A DNA stretch of 64,000 nt from Membranipora membranacea (lineage: Eukaryota > Bryozoa > Gymnolaemata > Cheilostomatida > Membraniporidae), in assembly GCA_914767715.1 (NCBI GenBank), contig OU612072.1, positions 13,888,001 to 13,952,000 on the forward strand, written 5' to 3'. A program made the translations under genes and the position numbers. Of the stretch, positions 23,551 through 35,440 are shown one piece after another; position 1 is the stretch's first letter; each line of letters starts with the position of its first letter. The notes under the pieces were generated by a model. That model worked only from the letters and a program-made list of their open reading frames with translations. It ran no database searches and had not been told where the DNA came from.

Positions 23551-24897
23551 GGTGTAAGTTAAGCACAAGTAAGACTTGAGAGAAGCATGCAGTAACCTCT
23601 TGATTAATTGTTTGTATTTCACTTATTGATTGCTCTGTTATCAAGAAACAGTAACTCAACTTAATCTGAGTTTTCAATCAAGACATACCTTCCAAGTCTG
23701 TGTAAACCGAATACTCCAATGATCTAGGACTGCTCCCCACACTGTTGATAGCTCTTGCAGAACATGATATTTTTGATAGCGGTTGGAGACCACATATCAA
23801 CACAATTTCAGATGTAGAGAAACTATGACTGGTATCTGAACAGACAACCTGCAGAAAGGTAATATATTCTATAAGAAACCTTGAAAGGTACAGGAATATT
23901 GAAAGGCATCTCAGTGATTTCTACTTCTCCCCCACTTTCCTTATTATCTCCCCCTACTTCGAAAATAATTTGCCTTCAATTCTTCAAAACTTCAACTAGC
24001 TTCCTATAAACCTGCAAATATAACACTTGAAAACTCAATTTATTACATGAACTGTCAACTTCACCTCTGCAGAGCTTCCATTGAAATTTTATGATAGGAA
24101 TGACTAATGTTAGCTATCAACATACTTGGTATAGAAGTGTTTTCCCGTTTGCCTGTGATGGTGGTCTGAGTACAAGATTCACGCACAAGGAGTTGGATTC
24201 TGCTGAATATATAGTTGGGGCATCTGTAGGTTTTAAAAATAAAGTTTTGAGTGAATATGAGTAATTAATGGAATGTTATGGGCCCCTGGATGGTCAAGAT
24301 ATACCCTCTCTCATATGTATTTCAATAAACCTCTATTTATACTTAATATATAATGAAAAACAGCATAATCAATGTTTGGTGTGTCAGAGAATTCAGCTAG
24401 AATATCACTTTTTGCACAGTTGTTGTGATTTTGTGTATTGGAAAAACAAAGGCTCTTTATTAGGGCTGAGGTCATATCCCACAGAGTTATCCCTCACTCT
24501 CATTAATTCACTCACCCAGTTCATCAGTTGTTATCTGCACAGATTGCTTAGTTGTCTGACCTTCACTATTTGTGACCTTCACTGTAAAGGTGTAGTTACT
24601 GTAACCCGCTAGACTATTGAAGATATTGCTTCTCTCAAAGCCTTTGTCGTTGATACTAAACTCCTTGGTAGCTGATGACAAACAATTCGTTTTAAGACTC
24701 TAGAAATGATTATTTGAAAAAACTATAGTTTTGATTGTGTCTTCAATGCCTACATGGTGTAAAAAATATCCATTTGCAAGTGCGACTCTCAGAATTCAAC
24801 AGCCTCTTGCAGCTCTTTTACCGACACACACCATGTTCACCCTAAGATGTACAAAATATACATACCCATACCTGGATGTGACGTATAAGAGAATATA

Positions 24898-24905
24898 GCC
24901 TGAAC
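24898..24905. repeat. Target site duplication, left (GCCTGAAC)
   Basis: An 8-bp copy identical to 29836-29843. The uninterrupted site with a single GCCTGAAC is present in the paralogous intron of gene 2 near 14515. Confidence 0.95.
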
Positions 24906-25422
24906 CATAGACCTACTAATAATAAACCTAGACAGGTGACAGATATAGAGCTTATATAGTGAGCAGTGAGGCCTATAATAACTGGAATTCCCCAATGACA
25001 CAACGATACTGTGTTGTGCACAGTGCATGCTGCAATGAATGGTTTTACTATATGAGCATGACTGATTATTAGCTATAATGTCATTTTTCTCATAGAGATA
25101 TCGAAGACTGATGCCTACAAGTTAATTTTATCTGGAGGGTGATGTAACAAGCAACGTCATAGTCTCTGAATTTTTTCTCTAGCTCAAATATTGAATGAGA
25201 TACGACCATTAGAAGCCAGCAATATCTGTAAACGGTGATACATTATTTAAGCATTGCAGCAAGAAAATAGCATTTTTCTCACAGATTCATCGAGAAATTA
25301 TGCAAGCAAGTTAATTTTATCTGAAAGGTGATGTACCAAGCAACGCCATTGTCTCTGAATATTTTCTCTAGCTTAAATATTGAATGAGATACAACCATTA
25401 GAAGTCGGCAATATCTGTAAAC
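24906..25422. repeat. Left long terminal inverted repeat of the P-like element
   Basis: Matches the right arm (about 29330-29835) in inverted orientation. The arm contains an internal direct duplication of about 140 bp (near 25095-25233 and 25279-25422; shared text AAGTTAATTTTATCTG, CAATATCTGTAAAC). Confidence 0.85.
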
Positions 25423-25576
25423 GTTATAGCAAGGAGCAACAGTGAAGATAAATAATGTGTCTTGTATTGGTTGTAATAAATGAGAAGTCTTATTCTTATT
25501 ATGCAACTGAACATCCAGAAGTACCACTAGAAGTAGAGTTGCCTACTTTATATCATGATATGCATAGATAGACCAG

Positions 25577-28500
25577 TTACTGATGCTGAAATATTACCAA
25601 TCTATTAAGTTTAGATCGGATATTTTCATTTTTCTCTGATGTTATCTTCTGGGTTTCGTAATGAACTCGTATCATTATGTATCGGTGGATAAGGGATCTG
25701 ATTGTTGAAGTGGAATGCACAGCACACTTCATAAATCCATGCAAATTTCCTAAAAGAATATGGTTGAGGACTCTGTTTCGGGTTTTGATAAGTATGTTTG
25801 TGTCAACACCATTGCATGTTATATAATTGCGGAGCAGTTGCTCGCTCACTACGAAGAGCTTCTTTGTGTTGGGAGAAAGTACAACAAGCCCGCCCCTATT
25901 CTTGACGGACACCAGTGTAGTATCATCATTCGGGTCGTTAGTGTCTGTATCTATAAGTGAATCTCTACAGTCTGAACAGTTCAGTTTTGTCGAGCGGATG
26001 ACATACCCTCCTACAAAGTAATCGAATAAGCCCATTCAATCAATGTTGGTCCCTATAGAAGGTGAAGTTTATGCATGTGGGAATTTTGTAAATCTAGAAG
26101 GGTGGTTAGTACTAGTTGCAGATCTTTTATGAGTGAAAAAAAAGTAAACTAAACTTAGAATCATACCAGAACATGATGTTTGGGGTTTTTGTTACACCCC
26201 CGTCATAAGAAACGTCAAGTCCAAGCTTCTTAAATTTTTAGCAACACTATCTTGCTTTTATTAGTTTTTTCAATATATAGCTTGTTGTGTGATGTGAAAA
26301 TTTAAAAGGGGTATATATTTCAAATGAAAGTTTGCTGTTATAAAACTAAGCAACTGAAATGTTAATTATGCTAATTGGGGCCATTACTTACCGATGTAGT
26401 CTGCTATGTCTATGATGGGTTTTGTTATGGTGAGATCCAACCGTCCTCCTTCATCCTCAAAGAATTCCTCTTCGAGTTCTTCGTCATCTGATTTCTTTTT
26501 CTTCTTCTTTGCGCTGAAGAGAAGTGACCCGAGAGTGCCTTGCTGCTGACTTGGATCTAGTTCTATACAGTTAGCCGAGGAGCTTGGCGTTATATCGCTC
26601 TTGACTAGCAGAGACTTCAACGACGACTTGAATGATAGAATATCAGGGTTGTTGTTAAATCCTCCCCTGGATCTTATTTTAGAGAACAATGTTTCTATAT
26701 GATCTTGTCCCATCTGGTATCCGCGTACATACTTAGCTCCGGGGTAAGTGTCAAAGATCGTTTTTGAAACTGCTGTGAATGAGGTAGATGCTGTTTCAAA
26801 GCCCATCACAAATGTTTTGCGACCACTCTGAGATATTGGTTTCCCAGTGAGAAGTGTGAGAGTTTTGAGGTATCGGACTATTTCCTGTAGATCCTTTTCT
26901 TTGAATCCTATGTTCTCACGCGTCAGAGGGCTTTTGAAACCTCTGCCGAATGGGCTACTACTGTTGAGAATGTCAAAGAGCCTGTCCATCTGAAATTGTA
27001 AAAATTTGTTGTGAAGAAGAAGTGATAAAACAAAACTGAATTAGATGTCAAATCGTTTTTCAAGATTGGTGGCTTGATTTCTTGTTTCTATATCGCAGCC
27101 TTAAAATCTTGTTAGCAAGGGCACTTAACTCCAAGACAAAGATAATTCGTAGAATGTTATTGAAATCAAGATTCTTCAACGCTATTATTACAAATAGTAG
27201 TGTTAGCAAACATCCCAGAATACATGTTATTGGTAATTCAGTCAACTCACTTTGCGTATGAATTCTATCGTAGGCTCTGAATCTTTGAACTTTGGATTTG
27301 TCTGTTTTAGGTATTCCAGGGCATCGGCTACTGATGACGATAACATTTGTGCTGCTAGACGCACTTTCATTTTCATGTTTTGCCACTTCATATGGCGCTT
27401 TGATAGCTTGTTCGCTAGCCTCACGCCCATCTCTTCCTGTAGTTTATGAAGCATCTCAATATAGCCATAGTCAATCTCCCCATTCTCAGAGTTAAATCGT
27501 CTCAGAGCCAAATGCATTCCGTGCCAATTTTAACATGTGAACGGCATCAAGACTAGTATAAACGTTATGTTCCATTGATGGGTGCTTGAAATACGGCTTT
27601 GCTGGTATCTTGGCACCAAGTTTCTCTAGAGTTAGAACGTTTGAGCGTGCTCCATCACATGTTATATTAACAATGCTGATACCATTCTCTGCTGTTAGTT
27701 TCAGGCAGTCGACTATAAGTTGCTGCTGGACATCGCTGTCGACCTTATCAACAAGGAAGTACCCTATAGGATGTCTGGGTCCACCCAATATAGGAACTAA
27801 CAGAAACACGAGAGCTTCAGTTGCAAGCTTCTCCATATTAGCTCCAACAGTAACTCTACCGTCAATTTTATTAGTGTGTTTGTTCACAACCAAGCGCTTC
27901 CGTATGGCCATACTATCGATAACCAAGCTATATGGTTTCGAGTCCTTAGGTATTGCTTTTATCACATCAACAAGAAAGCCTGCTTCACAATTCACTGTTT
28001 CAAACCAACTTCTGATGGTCCTTGTTGAAGGGAGACTGAAGTTGTTTCGCAAATATCTATAGGCTTTTGGCGAATAATAATGTATAGTGATAGCAAAACT
28101 TTTTATGTCATCACTATACGATCTAGATTGTTTTTTTCCTTTATTTACAGCTTCATTATTCACCAGTTCCTTCATAACACCATCGATTGTGCCCAGCTGA
28201 GCAGCCTGCAGCTTATTTTCCTTTTCTAAGATACCTATCAAGTTACGTTGTACTCTCTCCTTCTTCTCAAATCTGCGTATGCGTTGCTGCAATGTCTTTA
28301 TTCGCCTCCTTAGTTTCGGAATTTTGGCTTCAGGAGTTGTCTTCTTACGCCCACGCCCCTCCTGCGGCGCATCGCTTCTCAGTATTAAGGGTATATCCGG
28401 AACTACAGGTTCTGCTGCTTCAGCAGGAACTGTATCTGTTTGCACAGTATGTAAATCCTCAGTAGTTTCTGCGCTGGAACTCGGGGTGTTTGCAGCGTCT

Positions 28501-29028
28501 CTGCTTAACACTCTACGTTTTTTGGGTTGTGGGGGTCGTAGATACGCAGGATACTCCGGAAATATAGTAGGCACTGCATTCGGGTAGAGCATAGCCCGTC
28601 TCCCTGGAAGGTTAGGAGGCACTCTGTATGCACTTTTTCCAAAATGCTTGCTGCATAGAACAGAGTTTGTGTTCGGTTTCCAATCTTTACGGGACACTGC
28701 TTCGATCCATTTGTCACGGCGTTCCTGCTGAGGCGGAAAACGGTGGAAGGTGAGGCTTGCATCCTTAATTGGTGTGTTGCTACAGCCAAAAGCACAGCAG
28801 CAGTGTCGACTACTTTTACTGGCCTGTAAAATTGAGAAACTCATAAACATCACATCAATCTTTCTCCTACTTTGAGAGAGTGAAAAAGGAGCATAATGTC
28901 GCGCCTGTCATTGCCACCTTTACCTGACAGTATTGAAAAGTAGAGCATACCATACCATGGAACTGAAACAAATTAAAACACAAGTGTAGTTATGAATCTT
29001 ATCTTACCGATTGCGATGTTGATGCCAT
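25577..29028 (-). CDS. THAP9/P-element-type transposase, one apparent frameshift
   Basis: Exons: 29028-29008 (MASTSQS), 28823-27251, 26989-26392, 26010-25577. The THAP finger is near residues 10-95 (CCCAFGC, FPP, RRDKW, CSKHF). It is followed by a basic stretch and coiled coil, then the P-element-type catalytic region with D residues in LVIDSMAIRK and NITCDGARSNV, and HKLQEEMGVRLANKLSKRH. Exons 3 and 4 join to read ADYIGGYVIR, the conserved C-terminal motif region. About 874 residues overall, close to the usual size for THAP9-like proteins. The exon total is one base over a multiple of three: the frame shifts near 27515-27525 between KLARNAF and LALRRFNSENG. This may be a real inactivating mutation, an unrecognised tiny intron, or an assembly error. 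The acidic tail after a poly-lysine run is open. Confidence 0.85.
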
Positions 29029-29329
29029 GTCATGTGTGCAAGAAATCCACTGAGCAACTGGACAGTTTAGTCTCAATAAGGCAAAGCCCACCAATGAAGA
29101 GTATGTAACAATTAAGCTAACCCAAAATCCTACAGCGATAACTTTCAAGATCAGGCTACTTATGGGGACGTGTCACAAACCCCTTGAGCTACAATACAGA
29201 TGGACACAGCATGTGCAAGGTTGACCAAGGTTAAAGCTATTTTTAGCTAGCCATGCTTTGAGTCATCAACTGATGGCAGCACACCCACATGGTAATATAA
29301 ACAAATATTTTCATGCAACAGTCAGTCAT

Positions 29330-29835
29330 TGAGTCATGATATTTCCGACTTCTAATGGACGTAACTCACTTAATATTTGAGTCAGATACAAAATTCAAAG
29401 ACTTACAGCTGGCTTGGTCCATCACATTTCATATAAAATTAACTTGCTTGCATAATTTCTCGATGAATCTGTGAGAAAAATGCTATTTTCTTGCTGCAAT
29501 GCTTAAATAATGTATCACCGTTTACAGATATTGCTGGCTTCTAATGGTCGTATCTCATTCAATATTTGAGCTAGAGAAAAAATTCAGAGACTATGACGTT
29601 GCTTGTTACATTACCCTCCAGATAAAATTAACTTGTAGGCATCAGTCTTCGATATCTCTATGAGAAAAATGACATTATAGCTAATAATTAGTCATGCTCA
29701 TATAGTAAAACCATTCATTGCAGCACTCACTGTGCACAACACAGTAACGTTATGTCATTGGGGAATTCCGGTTATTATAGGCCTCACTTCAGCTGCGCAG
29801 GTCACCTGTCTAGGTTTATTATTAGTAAGTCTATG
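29330..29835. repeat. Right long terminal inverted repeat of the P-like element
   Basis: Inverted partner of 24906-25422, including both internal direct-repeat units. The terminal 30 or so bases are almost perfect. Confidence 0.85.
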
Positions 29836-29843
29836 GCCTGAAC
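29836..29843. repeat. Target site duplication, right (GCCTGAAC)
   Basis: Second copy of the 8-bp duplication, directly followed by AGCTCTTATATAA as in the empty site of gene 2. Confidence 0.95.
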
Positions 29844-31404
29844 AGCTCTTATATAAGATTTAACTGCATAATATTAAAGACAAGATATTATACAATTGAA
29901 TTCCCAATTTACCTCAATGTTGACGGTAGCTTTCCATGATTGACGATCTGTAGAATTCACTTTTTCCACTGCTATATTTCCTTTTCCAAGGAAAAACTCA
30001 GGAGCTAAAATGGAAAGACATTATTATTAGACGTTGACCATGTCAAGAGATATTCAGCCTGTCCCACCATTAAATGTCTTCTGAGTACTCATAGACTGAA
30101 TAAAAAGATGCCTATTAATTACACCTTAACTTACCGGAACAGGATCTGGTTTTTGCTTTAATTACTTTGATTGGTCCAGGAAGCTCTATATCATCTACCA
30201 TACAGCTCAGTTCATATGTGTATTCCTCTCCAAGACGGAGACCGCTGGCTGAGAAGGATGTATTTTGTCCGATGACATTTCTGTGACTTCGTCCGACACC
30301 ATCACCATAGAGAACATACCTGCCAACATTGATCAACAAGATTGAGCGGTAAGACTTGCAACCTCACCTAACCAAGCAATATGCCCAGCTATGCCTTTCA
30401 GACTTTAATGATAATACAAGTTAGATGAACTCAAAAAAAATTAATCAACATCGACATCAACACCAACATCACTTACTTGCATTGACTTCTGTTAGTATCA
30501 GGATAGGCGTTGTAGATATATGGAATATCTCTGAATGGTGTAAACTCTATCTCCAGGTCATGAGGCCTCGCTCTTAGTATTTTAGGCGTATCAATTTCTC
30601 TCGGAACATCTGCAATATAGTCTAGTATGTGTAATGATCAATTCATAAGTGATGTAGGGGCTTGCTGGTGTTTGCTGTATCAGAAACTGAAACAAACTTA
30701 CACCCATGCAAGCAGGATAACTGGATATATATTATTGTCACATACTGCTCAAAAGGAAATACTAAATTACACTATGTTTAGCATTTCGGAATACCTGCAT
30801 GACCATTCTTATCATTTTGTAACCCATGATAATAATGTGTGAGGTAGAAGTACGAGTCTGAGCACTTAGACAATGTTCCAGGTGTGATCTAAGCACACAC
30901 ACATTAATATTTAATCAATAGGACCGGACGAAATTTTCAGTGAATCTCACTTGTATATGTAGCCATCAAAAATATTCCACGAACATAGAAAGAAGTTTTA
31001 ATTTCTCCCTTCAATATTATCTCCACCTACCTGCAGCAAATATATTAACCTCAGATACTTGAATAGGTACTCCTTCATCAACAAAAATATGAAGTGACTT
31101 CATAACTGTTGCTGAGCCATTCTCGCACATAACTGTACTGATGTCATCTTGTGTAAAACTTCTGTTATTTCCATTCCAATAGCTGAAGTGCTTCTCCGAA
31201 TATTTCCAACATTCCTTGAGCACTCTCGGGTTTTCTTCAGTGCTGTATTTGTATTGCAGGCACCGTAACTTATTTGTTACATCTACATAAGAAATTAATT
31301 TGACGGCTGACATATCATATCAATATACTTTATGTCAACTTTCCAGCAGCATTGGTATCTCAATTCGGTTGATATATCATTGAATTTAGACAGTTGGTAA
31401 CACG

Positions 31405-31623
31405 GCGGTAGTTCTAGGGGAGACAGAGAGGTGCTGCCTCCCCTCAGCTAAATACAGTGGCCTAAAACACTATAATTGAATAATCTACTTCGAATCAGTC
31501 ACTCTGGAACTTCCATTTGCTTTTTATATGCCATAAATTGCTCGGGGTGGAGATAACTGGTGATGCCTCGGACTCGCCTCGGACTTTTGCCTCCCCTACC
31601 ATTTTTTCTAAACTACGGCCCTC
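31405..31623. mobile_element. ~220-bp MITE, copy 2
   Basis: In the gene 3 intron at the same site as copy 1 in gene 2, with the corresponding flanks (GGTAACAC / GGTAACATG). The insertion therefore predates the gene 2/gene 3 duplication. Confidence 0.75.
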
Positions 31624-32852
31624 GGTAACATGAGCGGATAACAAGTTTCACCACAAATACCAAACTCTACCTACTTCTGCCATAGATATGAACTCCAGCA
31701 AACTCAAATAGGATAGGTTTTGACCACCGAATCTCCAAGTACTTTTTGGCCTGTATAGAACAACTTGCAACACCAGTCCATCCTCGACCATTGCAGCTTT
31801 TTGAACCAGTTTTAGCCAAATCTGGTCCTTCAATATAAAAGCATGAACATTTTCCTATCTAGTTGTTTCAATATCAGAATATGCTGATGGTAACTCAGAC
31901 ACTGCGTTCCAATTACGGTACCACTATGAAACACCAATGAACACGCTTGCTCGGGTTATTTGAGCTGGATTATAGTATAATTTATTAAGATTCTATACAG
32001 AAGCATAATCACATACAGAAGCATAATCACATGCTTGCTGCTTAGAAGTCAATCGATGAGTTTCTTACTAGCCCGCCGGTAGACTTTAACCTCTTTTAGG
32101 TTAATCAAGCCGATCCTCACGACAACAACGTATCTAGCTTGACGTGGGGGGCTGAGATGAGAAACTCCAACAGATTCATATGACGGTAGTGTGTCAACTC
32201 TCCTCCAATCTCCATCACCAAAGTCCAAGTTTGTTTCATTGATATCTATGGTCATTTCCTTGCTGCGTAAATATATCATCACATCTGTTGATCGTTGAGC
32301 TGTTAAACATGCAATATAATATTTGAGATCAGAGTGTTCAAAAGATGGTATTGTTTCTGAGTCCTGGTATTTATTTACTTGATTCGAAACATATCTGAAA
32401 TCTAGCATCCAACTGTGAACATGCCTGATTGTTAGTTGAACATCTTTCTAGCTGAGTCTCCCGAACCCATAACATGTTTTTGACTGGGAACATACCATTA
32501 CTTATCCTCCCATATAGGTATATCTCAGTGCGGGTTAGTGAGATCATGCTCATATGGTGAATATGTATCTCCAGCCGTGTGTGCATACTCTGTATCAGTG
32601 TCATCATACAGGATGCCATCTACTGCTTTATCAGCAGACCACACTTTACCCAGACCGGTAAATGTGCTGCTCTGATATGCCTTCTTGCCATATGCTATAT
32701 TTGGATTTGTAACTGTCAAATAAATTGATGAAGGTAAGTGAAAGCAGAATGATGACAGAACCAAAAATAAACCTAGAATAATCTATACTCAGGACCCTCT
32801 TGTAGTTATTTCCTAACCCAGCATTTTCTGTTTGGTTGTACAGCTTCATTCA

Positions 32853-33100
32853 GGCTTGTAGTTCCAGGGGAGGCAGGGACGCTCTGCCACCCCTAGAATT
32901 CTTAATAATGTTTTAATCGAGTATTCTGCGTCTGAATTTTGGACGTACATAATTTAAGATATATAAATCATTGCACTGGTTTGGCCACTGGGGCTCAATC
33001 CCAGACTTCTCAGAAAGAGCTTGAAATATACCCAGCCTGATGTTACTTCACACCCTCAAGGATTTTCGCCTCCCCTACCTTTTTTCCTGAAATTCAGTCC
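32853..33100. mobile_element. ~220-bp MITE, diverged copy 3
   Basis: It has the same terminal pattern (TTGTAGTTCCAGGGGAGGC ... CCTCCCCTACC ... AATTCAGTCC) and the CT-rich inner parts. It lies in intron 1 of gene 3. No clear target duplication. Confidence 0.6.
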
Positions 33101-33604
33101 TGACATTGATATATTATGGTCTCTGTAACACCGTAAAGGCATAAACTCAAAGATACAAAGCAGAAAATATAGGCAAAGTTAGGTAACATTTAAATTAATT
33201 AATTCAAAAATACTCACATTCTATTGATCAGTGTATACAAGCCCTGTAACTTGACCTGTTCATGCTAGTTGATCAAATGAAATTGTTAACTGATGAATTG
33301 AATAAAATGGACTATGAGTACTGTATATATCAGTTTGCTTAAACTGCTGACAAAAATTTGGATCTCTTTCGATCTCTTATAGCACCAATCTGATAGCCCT
33401 ATACTACCCAGTTGCACAATGGCTCCTGGTCTGCACTCCACAAATTTAAAGATTACACATAATAAACTGGTGCAAAGCTCAACCAAGATCATCATGTTTG
33501 CAAGCTTTGGACTTGTCAATCCTACCAACTCTTATGGAGGCGAATTAGAATAAACTTGAGCTAAGCTCAACTCTACCAATGTGCTTATCTGTATGATGTT
33601 CCAT

Positions 33605-33700
33605 TCACAACTACTGGGCTAATTGATCAATCACCTTCTTACTCTCACATTACATCAATGTCACCAATCACATATTGTAAAGTTGCAAGGGTGAGTGTGC
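33605..33700. repeat. Solitary arm of the 6.4-kb foldback family
   Basis: GGGCTAATTGATCAATCACC and following bases match one arm of the element at 6408-6852. This fills the place where the first FTP domain exons of gene 3 would be expected. Confidence 0.45.
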
Positions 33701-34025
33701 ATAACTTTCTGAGATTTACCAGTGGCTATATCTAAGGAATAATGTAATAAAATGAGGAATAATTATGAAAATGATTTCTCTTGTGTTGGTTGAGGAACCC
33801 AAGGTCAAAATTCAATTTAAAAGCAGTAAAAACTGTCATAGCTGTAAAAGCTGCAAATGTAAGAAGATGTAATAATGGATTATGCATTGATTTACCTTAG
33901 ATGGATTCATCGTAAAAGTATAATTATTATGTGCATATTAAAAAATGTAGTATCTCACCTTGAAGACATTTTCCATGGAATATCAGTGGTATAATGATGT
34001 AGCACAGAACAGGAATTCTATACAT

Positions 34026-34500
34026 GTCCCAGCCTCTTATTAATTATTTAACAAAATGCTCGTCAATGAACCTTGCGATGCGACTCGACTTGTAATCCAG
34101 TGAAACTTAAATAGCATAGAAAACAAGTAAGAAATTGAGCTCGGCCTTTATCTCTGTTTGTTCAGTGAAATATTCTTTATCAGCATGGTATTAACAGTTG
34201 GCAATTTGGTGCTTAGTAACTTAATCAAAACTTCCCTGTCAAGATAAGGCACTTCACTGCGATGAAAGAGTGACCTCTATGGACCCTTATTTACACATTA
34301 ACTTTGATTATTTTTCTATTCTAACCAAAAGGTTTCACAATTACAACAGAATACCTCTTTGATGATAAAACAAAACATGAGATTTAAATGCAAGTCACTT
34401 CTTATTACCATGATGAAGTTTGTCGATCAAAAGAGGCTAGCTTGTGCGATAGTTTTTCCTGTCTGATAGCTAGAATACGTTTCTGATTAAATGGCTTGCT
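34026..34500 (-). promoter_or_regulatory. Conserved 5' flank / putative promoter of receptor gene 3
   Basis: Homologous to the flanks of genes 1, 2 and 4 and closest to gene 1. ATAAAGG (minus strand, 34145-34153) replaces the TATA-like motif, exactly as in gene 1. Confidence 0.5.
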
Positions 34501-35390
34501 AGCAATGCCACTTGAGCAAGGAGTTAAAATTAATGGTAAAAGGCCAGTTCAGTATAAAAAAATTAAGGTCCCTGTTTTAATTACCATGAACCAATAAAAA
34601 ATAAATGGACAAGCTTGATGAGGCGTCAAGAAGGGCTGATCTATTGAAAGTTGTCTGGTAAAAGTAAGACGCAATACTTAATCCGGTAGATAGTTATACA
34701 GTAATTATACAATAGTTTTCCAACTAGTAATTCTGGGTAAAATATAAATGTGTAGGTGTTGAAAAAAGTGTCCCTAACTTTTGTTGAGCTTACTAGTAAT
34801 GCCGAAGCAAAATATGGAGGGGTGCTCGCCCCTCATACCCCTCTGCAGGGAACCCTGCCTACCTCTAAATCAACTCACTTTTATATGTGCAAATTTGTCT
34901 TGCAGCGAGTTGAACAAATAGCTTATAGAAATCACTATATTGAAACCAGTTGCTATTGAATCACCACCACTTATAAGTTTGTAACTTCGAACTGTCAGGT
35001 TTAAATTATAAAAGGTTTCCGGACAATTTACTTGTCGTAGGCAGCCCCTCTATATTTAAGTATGTCAGCAGCTTGTATGTTATTGCATTTCCATAGCTTA
35101 GATTTGTCTGATTCCTAGTGGTGTATGAGCTACTAGTAGATGTAATGTGGCTCTCTTTTTTTTAGAACAAAGGTCAGCTGTGGATCTCTTACTTGCATCA
35201 ATATGGTATACATAAAATGTAGATATTCTTAGTCCACCATCAAACTTCATCAATTGATATGAGAGTATAGTCAACACTCATTTACTAGCCAATTTCAGCA
35301 AACAAAATTCAAGCAAATTTAAAATTTTGCAATCTCAAAAACAGTTGTCATATATCAGGTTGAAGAATAAACAAACTTAATTTGCTCTAT
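34090..35390. repeat. Segmental duplication, copy B (matches 9250-10560)
   Basis: Nearly identical over about 1.3 kb to the gene 1 upstream region, including the GC-rich palindromic core near 34820. No gene seen inside. Confidence 0.8.
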
Positions 35391-35440
35391 TGTGATCTGA
35401 GGCCAGGGGAATTGTTGTTGGTCTGATAATGTCTCACTGC
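35388..35440 (-). pseudogene. Vestige of a receptor transmembrane exon
   Basis: On the minus strand ACCAACAACAATTCCCCTGG and CTCAGATCACAA match the start of the membrane exon of gene 2 (ACCAACAACAACACCACTGG near 11640). Only about 35 bp survive, directly at the end of the segmental duplication, so it marks a duplication breakpoint from a lost neighbouring receptor. Confidence 0.6.

Larger units (their letters stand above)
24906..29835 (-). mobile_element. P-element-like DNA transposon, 4930 bp, apparently full length
   Basis: The termini are CATAGACCTACTAATAATAA at the left and the reverse complement of CATAGACTTACTAATAATAA at the right, one mismatch apart. The 8-bp GCCTGAAC duplication flanks it. 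Long inverted repeats of roughly 500 bp run inward. Inside, on the minus strand, is a four-exon transposase gene with an N-terminal THAP zinc finger. It interrupts the gene 3 intron between exons 30004-29913 and 24699-24516. An 8-bp duplication and a THAP transposase are hallmarks of the P superfamily. The insertion postdates the gene 2/gene 3 duplication. Confidence 0.95.
21366..34025 (-). pseudogene. Receptor gene 3: damaged recent copy of gene 2
   Basis: Exons by paralogy: 34025-33959 (signal peptide MYRIPVLCYIIIPLIFHGK; the ATG used by genes 1 and 2 is lost and a later in-frame one remains), 32712-32496, 32299-32069, 31854-31675, 31282-31031, 30609-30477, 30319-30135, 30004-29913, 24699-24516, 24223-24126, 23848-23689, then 23287-23177, 22916-22743, 22572-22429, 21846-21648, 21477-21366. 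FTP domain 1 is absent. In FTP domain 2 the segment encoding QWWLVDLG is replaced by unrelated bases (about 13 nt net loss), giving a frameshift and a stop. From exon 32299 on, the frames are open and the sequence is almost identical to gene 2. A 4.93-kb P-like element interrupts one intron. The juxtamembrane, membrane and tail exons are replaced by five unrelated exons. If expressed from the signal exon, only a short product results; an internal start or correction by splicing is possible. Confidence 0.75.

Noticed and set aside
27586-28062. 158-codon plus-strand open frame
   Set aside because: Antisense shadow of the P-type transposase, without domain similarity.
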